This document shows, one piece after another, positions 21,481 through 32,640 of a stretch of 64,000 nucleotides of DNA. Location of the stretch: contig OX442417.1 of the NCBI GenBank assembly GCA_949361645.1, forward strand, positions 10,212,309 through 10,276,308. Direction: 5' to 3'. The position numbers and the translations under genes were made by a program. The notes under the pieces are model-generated. The model was given only the letters and a program-made list of their open reading frames with translations, was not told the DNA's origin and did no database searches. Position 1 is the first letter of the stretch, and every line of letters starts with the position of its first letter. Source of the stretch: Spongilla lacustris. Its lineage: Eukaryota; Porifera; Demospongiae; Spongillida; Spongillidae.

Positions 21481-22020
21481 ATTGCAAATGGCTACGTTTT
21501 AAAGTCAGATTTCTATGGAGGCATTTTGTTAGCAATACACTGCGCATTGGCACAGCAAAATAGAGCTCCAAGGATAAAGTACTACTACTACTCTCTCGTA
21601 AATTTCTGAGTCGTAGAAATAGCGCAATGTGAAGTTGTTCACCTAACACAAAACATGGCGTCTGTATCGAAAACACCGTTCCCTTTTACCGGACTAAATA
21701 TCCAACTCGAGCAAACAATGGGGAATAGCCCTCTCTTATGTACCACGATTCGTAACAATCGATAAGCAATCGAGGGAGAAATTCACCTAAAACTTGAAAT
21801 TGTAATTTGTTTACTACCAAAGATCATCACGTGATGTGTACTATTTATGAATGCATATTGGCAAATACTTATGTAACAAACCTGCGTTGTCAGATTTTCA
21901 TTTCTATGCATATCTATCAAAATAAATTATCACCGAGAAAAATTTTAGGATCAAGTACCACGATTTCCACTGTAGTGTTGGCACTGCATCCAGCAGATTG
22001 ATGCTACATGTATGTTAGGG
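21481..22020. other. no gene seen
   Basis: No convincing coding or repeat structure recognised. Confidence 0.4.
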
Positions 22021-22336
22021 ATGTAAAACACTAGCCCCTTTCGTATCATGGGTGCTTGCAGTTCATTAATGTCATTCTTAAATTGGTCAACAAAACTCTT
22101 CAAATCAGTAATACTGTTCATTATCCAAGCAACCACACACAGAACTGTTGGATAAAATAGTTTCATAAACATAGTACAGTAATGTAAAACACAAGCCCCT
22201 TTCATATCATGGGTGTTTGCAGTTCATTAATATCATTCTTAAAATGGTCACCAAAACTCTTCAAATCAGTAATACTCTTCATTATCCAAGCAACCACACA
22301 CAGAACTGTTGGATAAAATAGTTTCATAAGCATAGT
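22021..22336. repeat. two direct copies of about 160 bp
   Basis: 22021-22181 and 22182-22336 are about 90 percent identical tandem copies (GTAAAACAC.AGCCCCTTTC start). Their minus strand contains an open stretch with FYPTVLCVVAWIM and ITDLKSF in both copies, but no family was recognised. Confidence 0.85.
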
Positions 22337-22765
22337 CAGTAGCGGCTCGCACATTGCGACAATTTGCATATCCCACATTGCGAAAATATGCCCCATTCAT
22401 AGTGATGTTAGGCTAGGTGTTTCTGTTCCTAGCGATCCCTACGACCCACCGCTAATGCGTTTATGTGCTGATGGAATCTCATTAGAAGGTGGTTTATGTC
22501 AACTGTACCCCTCCCAGCAGTTATTAACCCGATACTGCATGAAAATGCGCCTTACCTTCACATACACGTACGTACCCTTTGGCTGGAAAGAAAACAAAAT
22601 TACCTGCGCGCCCTTATACATTAAGACTGGCTCTAGATTAGCAGCTGACAACAGATTGGTAGGTTGTAACACCTTGGTTGTTAGTGTGAGACAACACAAG
22701 TGGCATGATTCAGATACATCAACCAGCACATAAACCCACCTACATACATGTATGCATGCACATCA
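22337..22765 (+). repeat. long inverted repeat, left copy
   Basis: Nearly identical to the reverse complement of 26022-26450. It begins CAGTAGCGGCTCGCACATTG. The plus strand has an open protein-like segment in both copies (SDPYDPPL, ISLEGGLCQLYPSQQLLTRY, YVPFGWKENK). The outer tip resembles hAT-type ends (CAGNGGCGG), but no shared target duplication flanks the pair, so these may be two inverted copies of one repeat rather than the ends of one 4.1-kb element. Confidence 0.8.
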
Positions 22766-23698
22766 ATACAAACTGTGCCAACTTCTCAGATGCCTATCCC
22801 CCACCTGATAATGCAGGTGAAATAGCACAATAACTCATCTTTGTTTTCACAATGAGCACACCATTTGGTGCTGTGCGAGGATGAAAAGCATGACACAAAA
22901 AAATAGGTACAGAGTGTGGATTTGCAATGCGTCAAGATTTGGTATGACAAATGTGTATGGTACCATACAAAATTGTAGCCGCAGCATTACATGTCAAAAA
23001 TGGGACACCTGAAAATGCTTTGTATCTAGGACAGCTTTGCCAACCATTCATACAGAACACACATCAATAGCGTTCAGGTCTCTGGCTCATTGAGGCAGAT
23101 GGACGTTGCGGACAAATGTCTATGGAGTATGATCTGGTTAGGCTAGCTGCCACGGGGATCTAAGCTACATGTAATGCTGCTACTTTGTATGTGTAGGAAC
23201 CATACACACTTGTGCATAGCTCTACGTGTACATCAACTAATCTAAAGCAGTACAGTACATGAATACACACACGTTTAACCATACTGTACACATGCATGAC
23301 ATTCAAATGTACGATCATAAGTCGCGAGGGCTGCTTCATACTTACCCCCATACTGGCTGTAATGAGGCCCTTACCCCCTTGGCTTCATAGTGTCTCATCT
23401 ACCCGCGTGTAGGCAAAGCCACAAACACGTTGCTGTGCATCAGTGTTGGCACAGTTTGTACAGGAGGGACAACTCAAGAGTATTCCGTCACGCGTCCTTC
23501 TTTGCACTTTCCTGTATCTTTTCTCCCGTTCACAGCCAAAGGCTACTGCCTAGACGCTTCTGTTGGGTGTTGGAAATGAACAGTGTGTCTAAGAAATATT
23601 CAGTGTAGGCATTAAAACACTGTTTCTTGTTTTCTGAATAATGCTAATTAGTGATTCAAAGTGAATGTCCTTACAATCAGAGCAATACTGCTGCCTCC
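22766..23698. other. no gene seen
   Basis: Rich in ACATGTA-like words, with no recognised coding or mobile structure. Confidence 0.4.
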
Positions 23699-23702
23699 TT
23701 AA

Positions 23703-24709
23703 TGTACGAACGCGCAGCGGGAACCTTGCGGGAACCTAGGTTCCCGCCCGGGAACCACTTTTCGTGCAGTACTATATCATTATTGGCAAAGTTATGACTC
23801 TTTGAGTGATATAAGTTTATACACCTACCAATGCTGTTTCTTCCTCATAACACTAAATGCCGTAGACGCTGAGATATACAATGGTTTCTGGATCCACCTC
23901 GCACGCGTAACTTCCCGTTTGTACGGAAGGTTCCCGCGGCATGGTCCCATTTTAATGGCTACTGTGTACTAATGGAAGATGCGGTGTTTGTTTTAATTAC
24001 TCCATAAGTTAGACAAGTGATGGTTACTGGTTCCCCATAAATAACTAGACTATAAAATAATCAAATTGGGCTGGAAATACATAAATAATAAGTACATGAG
24101 GTTCCCGCGCATATAGAGCAAAATCATTGCACGATGAATTCATCTAACTGGTTGTTTTGCAAGTACCGTATTTATAACTTAGCGCACAATAAGAGAGAAG
24201 GGGAGGTTGCCCCGATGTGTCATTGTGTGTACGCGTGTGTATTTGAATGATCTACGTTTAATTTTATGCATGCACGTTGTACTCCGCAATTATGTGTAGC
24301 CAAGAAATGACAAGGGGTACTTTTAAAAGGTCCCGTCGGCCTCAAGCGTTGAGGCCCAAGGTCCGAATATATCCCCTGCTCGTCGGCACCCGAAAATAGA
24401 GGTGGCTTTTGTTTAAACACGATTTCCAACTTATAGTCTTGGCGCTATTTTACGCTCAATTTTTTTCAATAACTTGTACTACCACGCCTTTCTCACATTG
24501 TATTGGTGGTTCCCGGGCGGGAACCTTGTGTGGAAAATTGGTTCCCGCTCGTTTCCCGCGAATAAAAATATAGAACAAAATAAATGTTGGGTCAGGATCG
24601 TCACTATACCAGTTATACATTCGCATTAAAAGCGGCAGAAATCATGCATGCATTTTAGCAATACTATTTGCGGGAACCACGCGGGAACCAAACGCTGTCC
24701 GTTCGTACA
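23703..24709. mobile_element. TTAA-flanked element with GGGAACC repeats
   Basis: TTAA lies at both ends (23699-23702 and 24710-24713). Tips of TGTACGAACG..CAGCG are inverted with two mismatches. Both ends, and parts of the middle, carry several GCGGGAACC/GGTTCCCGC words in both orientations, which look like subterminal binding sites for a transposase. It is 1007 bp long with no coding capacity. TTAA use points to a piggyBac- or Kolobok-like source. It lies between the two halves of the 22.3/26.0-kb inverted repeat. Confidence 0.7.
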
Positions 24710-24713
24710 TTAA

Positions 24714-26021
24714 GGTATTGCTTTAAACTTCAGACAATATAGTATTGAATGAAACTTTCAAAATGTTTTGGCTGTGAACAGTTAAAAAGTTATAAAGGTT
24801 TAATGTTTGTTAGTTTGGTATAATGAGACACTTCCACATTATCTGATTAGGCCGCTTGACCGTAAATGTTTCAAGTGGCTTTTGTTTATTTCGTGCACAA
24901 ATTGAGAGCAATAGTGGTGTCAGTGCACTGCACAATGTTATTTACAGGCTCTCAGTTGCTATACAGAGTACTAAGTCTTAGGGTATCTGAAAATATAACT
25001 CGTCATCAGTTGAGTCTGCAAACAACGGGACGAGGTGTGGCATGCTTACATCACACTTGTGGCTGCTGTAACTGATGATGGGTGCATCGTTGTCGTTTCT
25101 GCATGAGAATGAAGCGAAGCAGCAAAGAATGTGTTGTGTGTACGAGACGTGCAGAATGGATGAAGGATATCTAGAAACCGGCTGAGGAAGATTTGTTACG
25201 TATGTGATGGTCTGCAGCCATCATGCCCTATAGCCCATCTATATATAGTGTAGTGTATATGAGTTACAGGATTCTGATGACGACTACAGAACCGGTGAGA
25301 GTGATGGATGATGCAAAAATAAATACTGCATGCAGCCAACTATATATATTCCAGTCATGTCATTGTTAGTTGCGTAAAGATATGAATTCGCCCAATCGCA
25401 CCATGCGCATGACTCGCGCGCGCCCTAGTTTTAAAAGCAATGCTGTCTTATTAATTTTCAATGTCATATATCTTACTAACTAAAAGCACAATCTTTTGGC
25501 AATTTATGACAGTTGTTTTCGCATCCTTCCTCACAAAGGAACTTCATTTTTTCTACATGAAAGTTCCTTCGATTAAGAAAACGAATCACCTCTAGGTTGA
25601 GGGGTTATCATTTGCCATTACTCACTAACTTCATGTCATCCTGCTTCAAAATTCGTTGTGCAAATAGAGCAGTCATGTAGGTATGTACCTTTTGTTTTCG
25701 TTGTGCCATCAGCTTAATTGGAGATTTAATTTAATACAGCTTGTTACGCGACATCTAATTGAATTAATTAATCTAGTTTTACCGCGAAATTACGAAAATC
25801 AATAACCAACGAAAACAAAAAAACGGAACATTGTAAATTGTTTTTAATTGTGTCTGCTCTGTCTTCAAGCTTTACCAAATATATATGTATCAAAAAATTT
25901 GGAACCAGCATTATCGTTCCGTGCTTACCGAGGCGGACACGTTTAGGAACATTCTTGAGTTGTCCCACCTGTATTGCGCTGTAATTCCTTCATTCATATT
26001 GTACGCAGCCCACATCACATT
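24714..26021. other. no gene seen
   Basis: Mixed AT-rich DNA. A short palindromic pair (AAAGGAACTTCAT...ATGAAAGTTCCTT) lies at about 25536-25571. No coding region recognised. Confidence 0.4.
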
Positions 26022-26450
26022 CACAAGATGTGCATGCATATGTAGGTGGGTTTATGTGCTGGTTGATGTATCTGAATCATGCCACTTGTGTTGTCTCACA
26101 CTAACAGCCAAGGTGTTGCCACCTACCAATCTGTCGTCAGCTGCTAATCTAGAGCCAGTCTTTATGTATAAGGGCACGCAGGTAAATTTTGTTTTCTTTC
26201 CAGCCAAAGGGTACGTACGTGTATGTGAAGGTAAGGCGCATTTTCATGCAGTATCGGGTTAATAACTGCTGGGAGGGGTACAGTTGACATAAACCACCTT
26301 CTAATGAGATTCCATCACCACATGAACTCATTAGTGGTGGGTCATAGGGATCGCTTGGAACACAAACACCTAGCCTAACATCACTATGAATGGGGTATAT
26401 TTTTCGCAATGTGGGATATGCAAATTGTCGCAATGTGCGAGCCGCTACTG
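26022..26450 (-). repeat. long inverted repeat, right copy
   Basis: Reverse complement of 22337-22765 at high identity, ending GCCGCTACTG at 26450. The 103-codon minus-strand frame at 26149-26460 reads the same protein-like segment as the left copy. Function not recognised. Confidence 0.8.
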
Positions 26451-26729
26451 TATATAACAACGTGAATACTAACTAAGCTCACATTGCATGTTGCCATAAC
26501 ATTTTGATTAAATTATTTTGATTGATAAGAGCACTGCGCTAAATCAGAATCTTGTGATATGCAATGCGCTTTTACTACATAAGCAGTAGAGTCTGAAAAT
26601 AATCCAGCTATAGAAACCACGGCAATGATAAGGTGCGTTTTATATAGAACACCTCGTTAACACTGTCATAATAGATGGGAGAGGTTTCAAATCCATGTAT
26701 CAAATATCTATGTTAGCATCTCACCCACA

Positions 26730-27000
26730 TCGCTGGTCTTCAAAGGTGATTCAATACTTTCAACAGCTTCCTTTTAAGCTTATAACAATCGCTGTTAAAG
26801 TGCTTTAGAAATGCTTCACGAGCAACTTTCCAGTTCATATATCCTTTCAAAATTAATGTTTGGTACTTGCCTTGAATTTCTGCTCTACTTCTGTCAACAT
26901 GCATAAGTAACAAAAAGCAGCCCACTACTGGTATCAAAGTATAACCAGCTGTTCATTTCACACCACTCTGATCTAAACGAGTGCATTTCACCCTACCTTG
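26730..27000 (-). pseudogene. transposon coding fragment, copy 1 (hAT/ZMYM1-like)
   Basis: The minus strand encodes a segment of the form NWKVAREAFLKHFNSDCYK, matching NWKDACEAFQKHFKSDCHK at 52500-52760. An NWK.A...F..H..S..H pattern is typical of the TTF-type zinc-finger region of ZMYM1-like hAT transposases (family knowledge). Only about 90 codons remain and no catalytic part follows. The DNA match to the 52.5-kb copy covers the whole stretch, so the two are copies of the same mobile repeat. Confidence 0.55.
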
Positions 27001-27796
27001 TTTAGTTCTGTATAACAGGAAAAATGTTGAATTCTGAGCCTGCCTCTACTCAGGTTTTTGAAAAGATCCAAGATTGATAACGAGTAAATCAATCATTCAC
27101 TGTAAATAAACGAATCACTAGCTTGCAGATTTCAAGCCAGGGTTGACAAACCATGACAAATGTAACTTGCAGTACCAAGGCATTTAATTCATATAACATT
27201 GATGTACAATCCGTGTTTCGCTTTATCAGTGCATGGGTGTACGGTTATCGAGCATTTTCAAGCACTTAATGGGTGTGAGCTAGAGCAATTCCTTATGGTT
27301 TAGGACATTAATTACTTACAAAGCTTCCGATGAGGAGCTTACAGCGCTTACCCATACCACTTTGTTGGGTACCCACCCTCTCCGAGTCCACCCACTACAT
27401 TATTCATTCATTTGCCAGACCAATGCTTTATACTGTCCGATGCCCATGCAATTGCCCTTGTGTCTGAAGTCATAGCATTATTTCATGTGGAGGTTCGTCA
27501 TCACTTTTATGATTGAGTAAGGCTTGTCTATGCCTTTGGAGGTTGGCTTTACATTGCTCTGCTGCTTATTTGGCTTCAGTAAACAAAGCAGTTCACTGGT
27601 TGAATACACTCCTAGTATCAATCAGATCCCAGACTATAAATTGTGTTCTCTTGTAAAAGATAAGGCTGCACAATCCGTAACATTTAGACATGCGTATAAA
27701 ACCGTTTATTGCCCAATACTGACAGTATACAGAGTCGGTGGACCTTCCGTTAAATACGAAGGTCAGGCTATGCCCAATTAGATTGAAGCCACTTCC
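27001..27796. other. repeat fragments, no gene
   Basis: Contains a reversed R1 fragment (about 27128-27205). A short stretch near 27450-27515 (CCCTTGTGTCTGAAG...TTCGTC.TCACTTTT.TGATTG) also matches 31530-31590 and is a piece of the reverse-transcriptase relic family. An 85-codon open frame at 27524-27781 is not recognised. Confidence 0.45.
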
Positions 27797-28491
27797 AGGG
27801 TAATTCAAATAAACAAAGCTGCATGATTGGTACCAGAGATAATACATACTAGAGGGATTGGAGTTGTGTCACAAATGCTCTACATTGTATACACACACGG
27901 TATTTACAACATAGTAAAGTGAACAAAGAAAACTTAATCCAGCCTCCAGAATACTTTGCTCAGACATGTTTTATCAATGTGCTCCCTTGAAGAAGATATT
28001 GGCTTTTCAAAATCTGTATGGGTTGACTATATACTTTCTTTGTCCAACAATTTTGTTTGCACAGGGTACAGCATACCTTAATTGCCTCATTGCTACATGT
28101 AGATGGTTAAGTCGCTTGAGTATACACTCATGAGTAGAGCCATATTTTGATTAGAACTTCATGTTAAAAACAAACACTTATAATCAATTCCTCGCCAGCT
28201 AGTCATTGCACATTTATTTCAAGGGCTTAGTAGCTTTTCCAATCCCTATGTACATAATCCATGTAACCGGACTGGTAGAGAAAGAAAACTACAGCCGTTG
28301 TGTTAGTAGTATTCATCACCATAGTCATGTGTAAATGTGTTATTTTGAAGCAAGCATGAAAACCTACACTTGATGCCTTTGGAGTTCACAGAACATGTAT
28401 GTTATTACTATCCTGCATAAAGTGAAGATGTTTCTGGGTAATCAGATTTTCATATTTTTGTTGGAACTTATGCTGGACCACAACAATCAAT

Positions 28492-28940
28492 TTGCTAAGA
28501 CAGTATCTAGTATGCACTGTAATATTCGACATCAGGACCAGGCCACACAAGACTATCTTGGATGCAAAGAAGAAGCGAGCATTTCGGCGTTCAATTGATG
28601 GTAAAACTTCTGCATGGCTAGCAGTATTGCCACTGAGTACACACCACTTCAATTTGTCTGCAACAGAATTCAGAGATGCACTGGCGATGAGATACCAGCG
28701 TCTTTTGCTTAGGATACCAGCCACCTGTGATGGATGTGGTGCAGCATTCAATCTAGAGCATGCCCTATAGACTGCAAAAAGGGGGGGCTGGTCATCCAAC
28801 GCCATAATGAAATCAGAGATGCACTTGGAGATCTGGCTTCAATAGCATTCAGGAATGTGATAAAGGAGCCAGTTGTGAAGGAGGCTAACATCAGAGATGG
28901 TACATCAGTATTAGAGGTCTTTGGGAACCTCAGGCAGTAG
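28492..28940 (+). pseudogene. reverse-transcriptase C-terminal relic
   Basis: Reads AWLAVLPLSTHHFNLSATEF, then RDALAMRYQ, CDGCGAAFNLEHAL, a 1-nt frame break near 28760, then CKKGGLVIQRHNEIRDAL. The C..C....H.....C..GG...RHN pattern is the zinc-like C-terminal region of a non-LTR-type reverse transcriptase common in marine invertebrate genomes (family recognised by pattern, not by search). The catalytic part is missing. It is inserted in copy 2 of the zinc-finger duplication, so it is younger than that duplication. Confidence 0.65.
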
Positions 28941-29089
28941 CCTTGCTAGATATGCGAGTAGTAGACACCGATGCACCATCGCACATACATCGGAACATGT
29001 GTTTTGTTTGTTTCCTCTTTTACTGTTATTATTATATGTATAATTATTCACTGTGGTACTAATGCAGATGTCATTCACTGCAGGTGCAA

Positions 29090-30253
29090 ATGCCTTCAGG
29101 AAGACAACCACAGAAGTGTGAACAATGTGGAAAGGCATTTTCACGACAGTCGTATATGAAAATACACATGTTCACTCATACTGGAGAGAAGCCTCATCAG
29201 TGTGATCAATGTGGAAAGGCATTTTCACAACAGTCAACGCTTAGAAAACACATGTTCACTCATACTGGAGAGAGGCCACATCAGTGTCAACAATGTGGAT
29301 TAGCATTTTCACAACAGTCAACTCTTATAACACATATGTTCACTCATACTGGAGAGAGGCCACATCAGTGTCAACAATGTGGAAAGGCATTTTCACAACA
29401 GTCAACTCTTAGAAAACACATGTTCACTCATACTGGAGAGAAGCCTCATCAGTGTGATCAATGTGGAAAGGCATTTTCACGACAGTCGAATATGAAAATT
29501 CACATGTTTACTCATACAGGAGAGAAGCCTCACCAGTGTGATCAATGTGGAAAGACATTCTCACTGCAGTCTTATCTGAAAAAACACATGCTCATTCATG
29601 CTGGAAAGGAGCCTCATCAGTGTGAATCAAATCAGAAAACACACATGTTCACTCATACTGGAGTGAAGCCTCATCAGTGTGACCAATGTGGAAAAGCATT
29701 TTCACAACAGTCAACTCTTAGAACACATATGTTCACTCATACTGGAGAGAGGCCACATCAGTGTCAGCAATGTGGAAAGGCATTTTCAATACAGTCAACT
29801 CTTAGAACACATATGTTCACTCATACTGGAGAGAGGCCACATCAGTGTCAACAATGTGGAGAGGCGTTTTCACAACAGTCAACTCTTAGAAAACACATGT
29901 TCACTCATACAGGAGAGAAGCCACATCAGTGTGATCAATGTGGAAAGGCATTTTCACTGCAGTCCAATCTGCAAAGACACATGCTCACTCATACTGGAGA
30001 GAAGCCACATCAGTGTGAACAATGTAGTAAGACATTTTCACAACAGTCAGATTGGCAAAGACACATGCTCACTCATACTGGAGAGAAGAGTTACAAATGT
30101 TTCTGTAAAAAGTCATTTGCATGCAAGCGTTCTTTGAAGGCCCATTGCAGAATTCATACTGGTGAGAGATTGAGGTGCAGCAACAGTGGATGTACCAAAT
30201 CTTACCTGTACAAGAAGAGTTTGCATTACCATCTTAAGTCATGTCATATCTAA
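29090..30253 (+). CDS. C2H2 zinc-finger protein, twin 2
   Basis: A 388-codon paralogue of the protein at 13141-14172, starting at ATGCCTTCAGG as in twin 1. It has thirteen recognisable C2H2 fingers plus one broken finger near residue 175, where an internal deletion leaves HQCESNQKTHMFTH without its second cysteine. The last two fingers keep the unusual forms seen in twin 1: one residue between the cysteines (KCFCKKSF), then a wide CSNSGC finger. The acceptor-like CTGCAG before GTGCAAATG is kept, so this is probably a last exon. Finger number and order differ from twin 1, while the ends are conserved, as is usual for rapidly changing finger arrays. Nuclear DNA binding is inferred from the family. 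Confidence 0.83.
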   Translation: MPSGRQPQKCEQCGKAFSRQSYMKIHMFTHTGEKPHQCDQCGKAFSQQSTLRKHMFTHTGERPHQCQQCGLAFSQQSTLITHMFTHTGERPHQCQQCGKAFSQQSTLRKHMFTHTGEKPHQCDQCGKAFSRQSNMKIHMFTHTGEKPHQCDQCGKTFSLQSYLKKHMLIHAGKEPHQCESNQKTHMFTHTGVKPHQCDQCGKAFSQQSTLRTHMFTHTGERPHQCQQCGKAFSIQSTLRTHMFTHTGERPHQCQQCGEAFSQQSTLRKHMFTHTGEKPHQCDQCGKAFSLQSNLQRHMLTHTGEKPHQCEQCSKTFSQQSDWQRHMLTHTGEKSYKCFCKKSFACKRSLKAHCRIHTGERLRCSNSGCTKSYLYKKSLHYHLKSCHI

Positions 30254-30430
30254 ATATGCTTATGTTCATTGCAACGCATTGTAAGACCGAATTGATAGGT
30301 GAATTATAATTTTGAAAAGTTGTGAATCACTTGATTATAATGATCGCTTCATCACTTTAGATCTCGCAGTAAGCAGTTGGGTCAGGGTCAAGGGACATGT
30401 AAATATATCACTAGTACTAGCCCTGTTAAG

Positions 30431-30431
<1 letters not shown>

Positions 30432-30464
<33 letters not shown>
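30432..30464. repeat. poly-C run (33)
   Basis: Lies just downstream of zinc-finger twin 2. Twin 1 has only CCCCCC at the matching place (about 14369), so the run expanded after the duplication. Confidence 0.9.
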
Positions 30465-30730
30465 ATATTCGTACTGATGAATTGCCTCAGCCTCTTTCCC
30501 AATTATAAGCGCTATATCTTGTATGCCGGCTGTAATATCATTGTATGGTAACGTTGACTGAAGACCTATATATGATGGTATGATAATGTGATCAAATCGA
30601 TCAGCCCAGCATATAGTATCTCAACAACTGCAGAAGTAAAACAAAATATTATAAGGTGTGTTGTAAGAAAAGCCATATATCAGCAGGCCTCATGTGTATG
30701 TTTTTTTAGAAGCGGAGGATAAACTGATTC

Positions 30731-30750
30731 GGGGGGGGGGGGGGGGGGGG
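30731..30750. repeat. poly-G run (20)
   Basis: Lies at the start of reverse-transcriptase relic copy 1, in the same relative place as the G run at 31767-31786. Confidence 0.9.
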
Positions 30751-30849
30751 TGGGGGGAGTCCAGACTAAAGTTGCAAACCTGCATCATGAGAGGTCCCAA
30801 GCCCTAATTAGATCTAACTCACTTAGCAGGATTTGAACTCGCTACAGAA

Positions 30850-31620
30850 CCGAAAAATGTCTCGGACATGTACCATGTCTATAGACAAGGCATCCAGGCT
30901 TGTCCAGCTGGAGTGGTAAAGTTGGTACCTGATGATGATTTTGGAGCATGTAAGATTGAAAGCCTTCCTAAAGGAGCGTACATGTAAAGCCCACTTTTCC
31001 GGTCAATTTTTTGTGTTATGGGCATCATCACATTTTTTTGTGGCACTCCATGGGTACTCTTAGGTAGGAGCAAGGACTTCAGCAAGGCGACACTTTAAGT
31101 CCTCTCTGATTCTGCATAAATTTGTCCAGTCCATAGTGAGTGTGCAGAACGTTTGTTGCATATGTACATGAATGTTGATGATGGTACTCTGGCAGGTCCC
31201 AAGCATGCAGTGAAGCGTGCTATTTATCCCATTCAGCAGTTTGGTCCTTCTTTGTGGCTATGGATTGATACGGTCAAGTGTGAACTCTTTTCTCGAAGTG
31301 ACATGGCTGCTGCTGAAGGGCTTTCCAGCCGGTTTCATGGACCTAACCTTGAGATCCTAGGCACTTCGATTATAATGATCGAAATTCCTTGCGCAAAAGC
31401 AGGCCAAGGCAGACATATCGCTGTCCCAGCTGTTGGAGGTGAGTTCATCAGATCCTAAAATTGCACTCCTCTTACATCTTTGTACCACCTTTTGTAAGCT
31501 GGTCCAGTTAGCTCACTCCACTCCACCTGCCCTTGTGTCTGAAGGCCTAGCATTGTTTGATGCGGAGGTTCGTCGTCACTTTTGTGATTGTGTAAAATGT
31601 AACACAAATAATGTGAAGCC
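30850..31620 (+). pseudogene. reverse-transcriptase relic, copy 1
   Basis: Fragments in different frames follow one reverse transcriptase: a TMSI.KAS segment; a catalytic-box region with NVDDGTLAGPKHAV; IQQFGPSLWLWID.VKCELFS; a second-frame segment LLEVSSSDPKIALLLHL; and FCKLVQLAHSTPPALVSEGL with FDAEVRRHFCDC. The xxDDG box and the following GPK, KCELFS and CKLV..AR/HSTPP order recall an RT family widespread in cnidarians, molluscs and sponges. Several frameshifts and stops make it non-functional. Confidence 0.65.
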
Positions 31621-31766
31621 CAGCGTATGGTATCTTGGCAACCGCAGAAGTAAAAATATATATTAGATGTTTTGAAAGAAAGAAAAGCCATATATCAGTA
31701 GGCCTTTGGTGGATGTTGTTTATAAACCGGAGGCTAAAGTGATTATTTGTTGTAGAGGGCGGGAAA

Positions 31767-31786
31767 GGGGGGGGGGGGGGGGGGGG
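31767..31786. repeat. poly-G run (20)
   Basis: Lies at the start of reverse-transcriptase relic copy 2. Confidence 0.9.
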
Positions 31787-31859
31787 AGGGCAGTCAAGAA
31801 ACCTTCATCATGGGAGGATGAGAGGTGGGACTCAAACCCTTATTAACTCTAGCTTGCTT

Positions 31860-32280
31860 TGCAGGATTCGAACTTCCTACTCCGTTGTTCAGAACCGAAA
31901 AATGTTTCGGGCATGTACCATGTCTATAGTCAAGGCATCGGGAGATTGTCCAGCTGGAGTGGTAAAGTTGGTACATGATGGTGATTGTGTAGCATGTAAG
32001 ATTGAAAAACCCTCCTATAGGAGTGTGCAACCCACTTCTCAGAACTTTTCCCGTAGGTTTCTTGTGTTAGGGCAGCATCACACTTTTTTGTGGCACTCCA
32101 TGGGTACTCTTAGGTCGAAGCAGGGTATTCATCAGAGGGACACTTTGGGTCCTCTCTGGTTCTGCACAAACTTACATGAATCTATTCTGGCAGATCCCAA
32201 GGATGCAGTGAAGTGTGCTATTAATCCCATTTAGCAATTTGGACCCTCCCTGTGGCTATGGATTGATATATGCATCCTGG
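31860..32280 (+). pseudogene. reverse-transcriptase relic, copy 2
   Basis: Open for 138 codons (31818-32234), with TMSIVKASGDCPAGVVKLV, then LRSKQGIHQRDTLGPLWF (the usual QGDPLGPLLF motif of reverse transcriptases, altered) and ADPKDAVKCAINPI. Compared with copy 1, the stretch holding the DD box is deleted, so it cannot be active. It runs directly into R1 copy d. Confidence 0.65.
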
Positions 32281-32291
32281 CCTGTATCCAA

Positions 32292-32323
<32 letters not shown>

Positions 32324-32640
32324 CCAACAGCAGGCCCGTAGCCATGTCGGGAAATGGTGAAAACAAAAACTGTGGACCTATTAGTAACCATAGATTTAGC
32401 GTTACGAAAAGTGTGTGGGGGGAGGAGGGTTACCTTTCGACCGATTCAGCCACTGGGGTAGCTACTTGGATGTTTTTTCAAATTTGATATTTTTGCAGCA
32501 ATTAGCTATAGCATGGTTCTAAAAAGTGAATCCATCGGAATAGTACTTATGTCATCTTTTTTCATTCGGTCAATACGGCAGCATAACGCAGTACTTTTGA
32601 ATGTGTATGAGCTTTTACAACCCATCTAATATGGGTGAGC
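32260..32640. repeat. dispersed repeat R1, copy d, with poly-G run
   Basis: Matches R1 copies a and c (CAACAGCAGGCCCGTAGCCA; CAATACGGCAG). It carries a 31-base G run at 32292-32322, at the same place as the first G run of copy a. Confidence 0.75.

Larger units (their letters stand above)
27797..30530. repeat. segmental duplication, copy 2
   Basis: Counterpart of 12290-14440, interrupted at about 28452-29043 by a reverse-transcriptase fragment. The interval upstream of the zinc-finger start and its CTGCAG acceptor-like site is conserved between copies. Confidence 0.85.
30600..32280 (+). repeat. tandem repeat unit of about 1 kb, two copies
   Basis: 30600-31630 and 31610-32280 are direct copies with shared words GAAAAGCCATATATCAG.AGGC, a G run, ATGTACCATGTCTATAG, GTCCAGCTGGAGTGGTAAAG and TTTGTGGCACTCCATGGGTA. 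Both carry the same reverse-transcriptase relic. Confidence 0.75.

Noticed and set aside
22337..26450. One 4.1-kb transposon with 429-bp terminal repeats
   Set aside because: No common target duplication flanks the pair (GT on the left, TA on the right) and no transposase lies between. Reported as an inverted repeat pair instead.
31855..31880. Possible tRNA arm (GGATTCGAAC)
   Set aside because: No matching acceptor stem, D-arm or anticodon arm could be placed around it. It lies in the RT relic.
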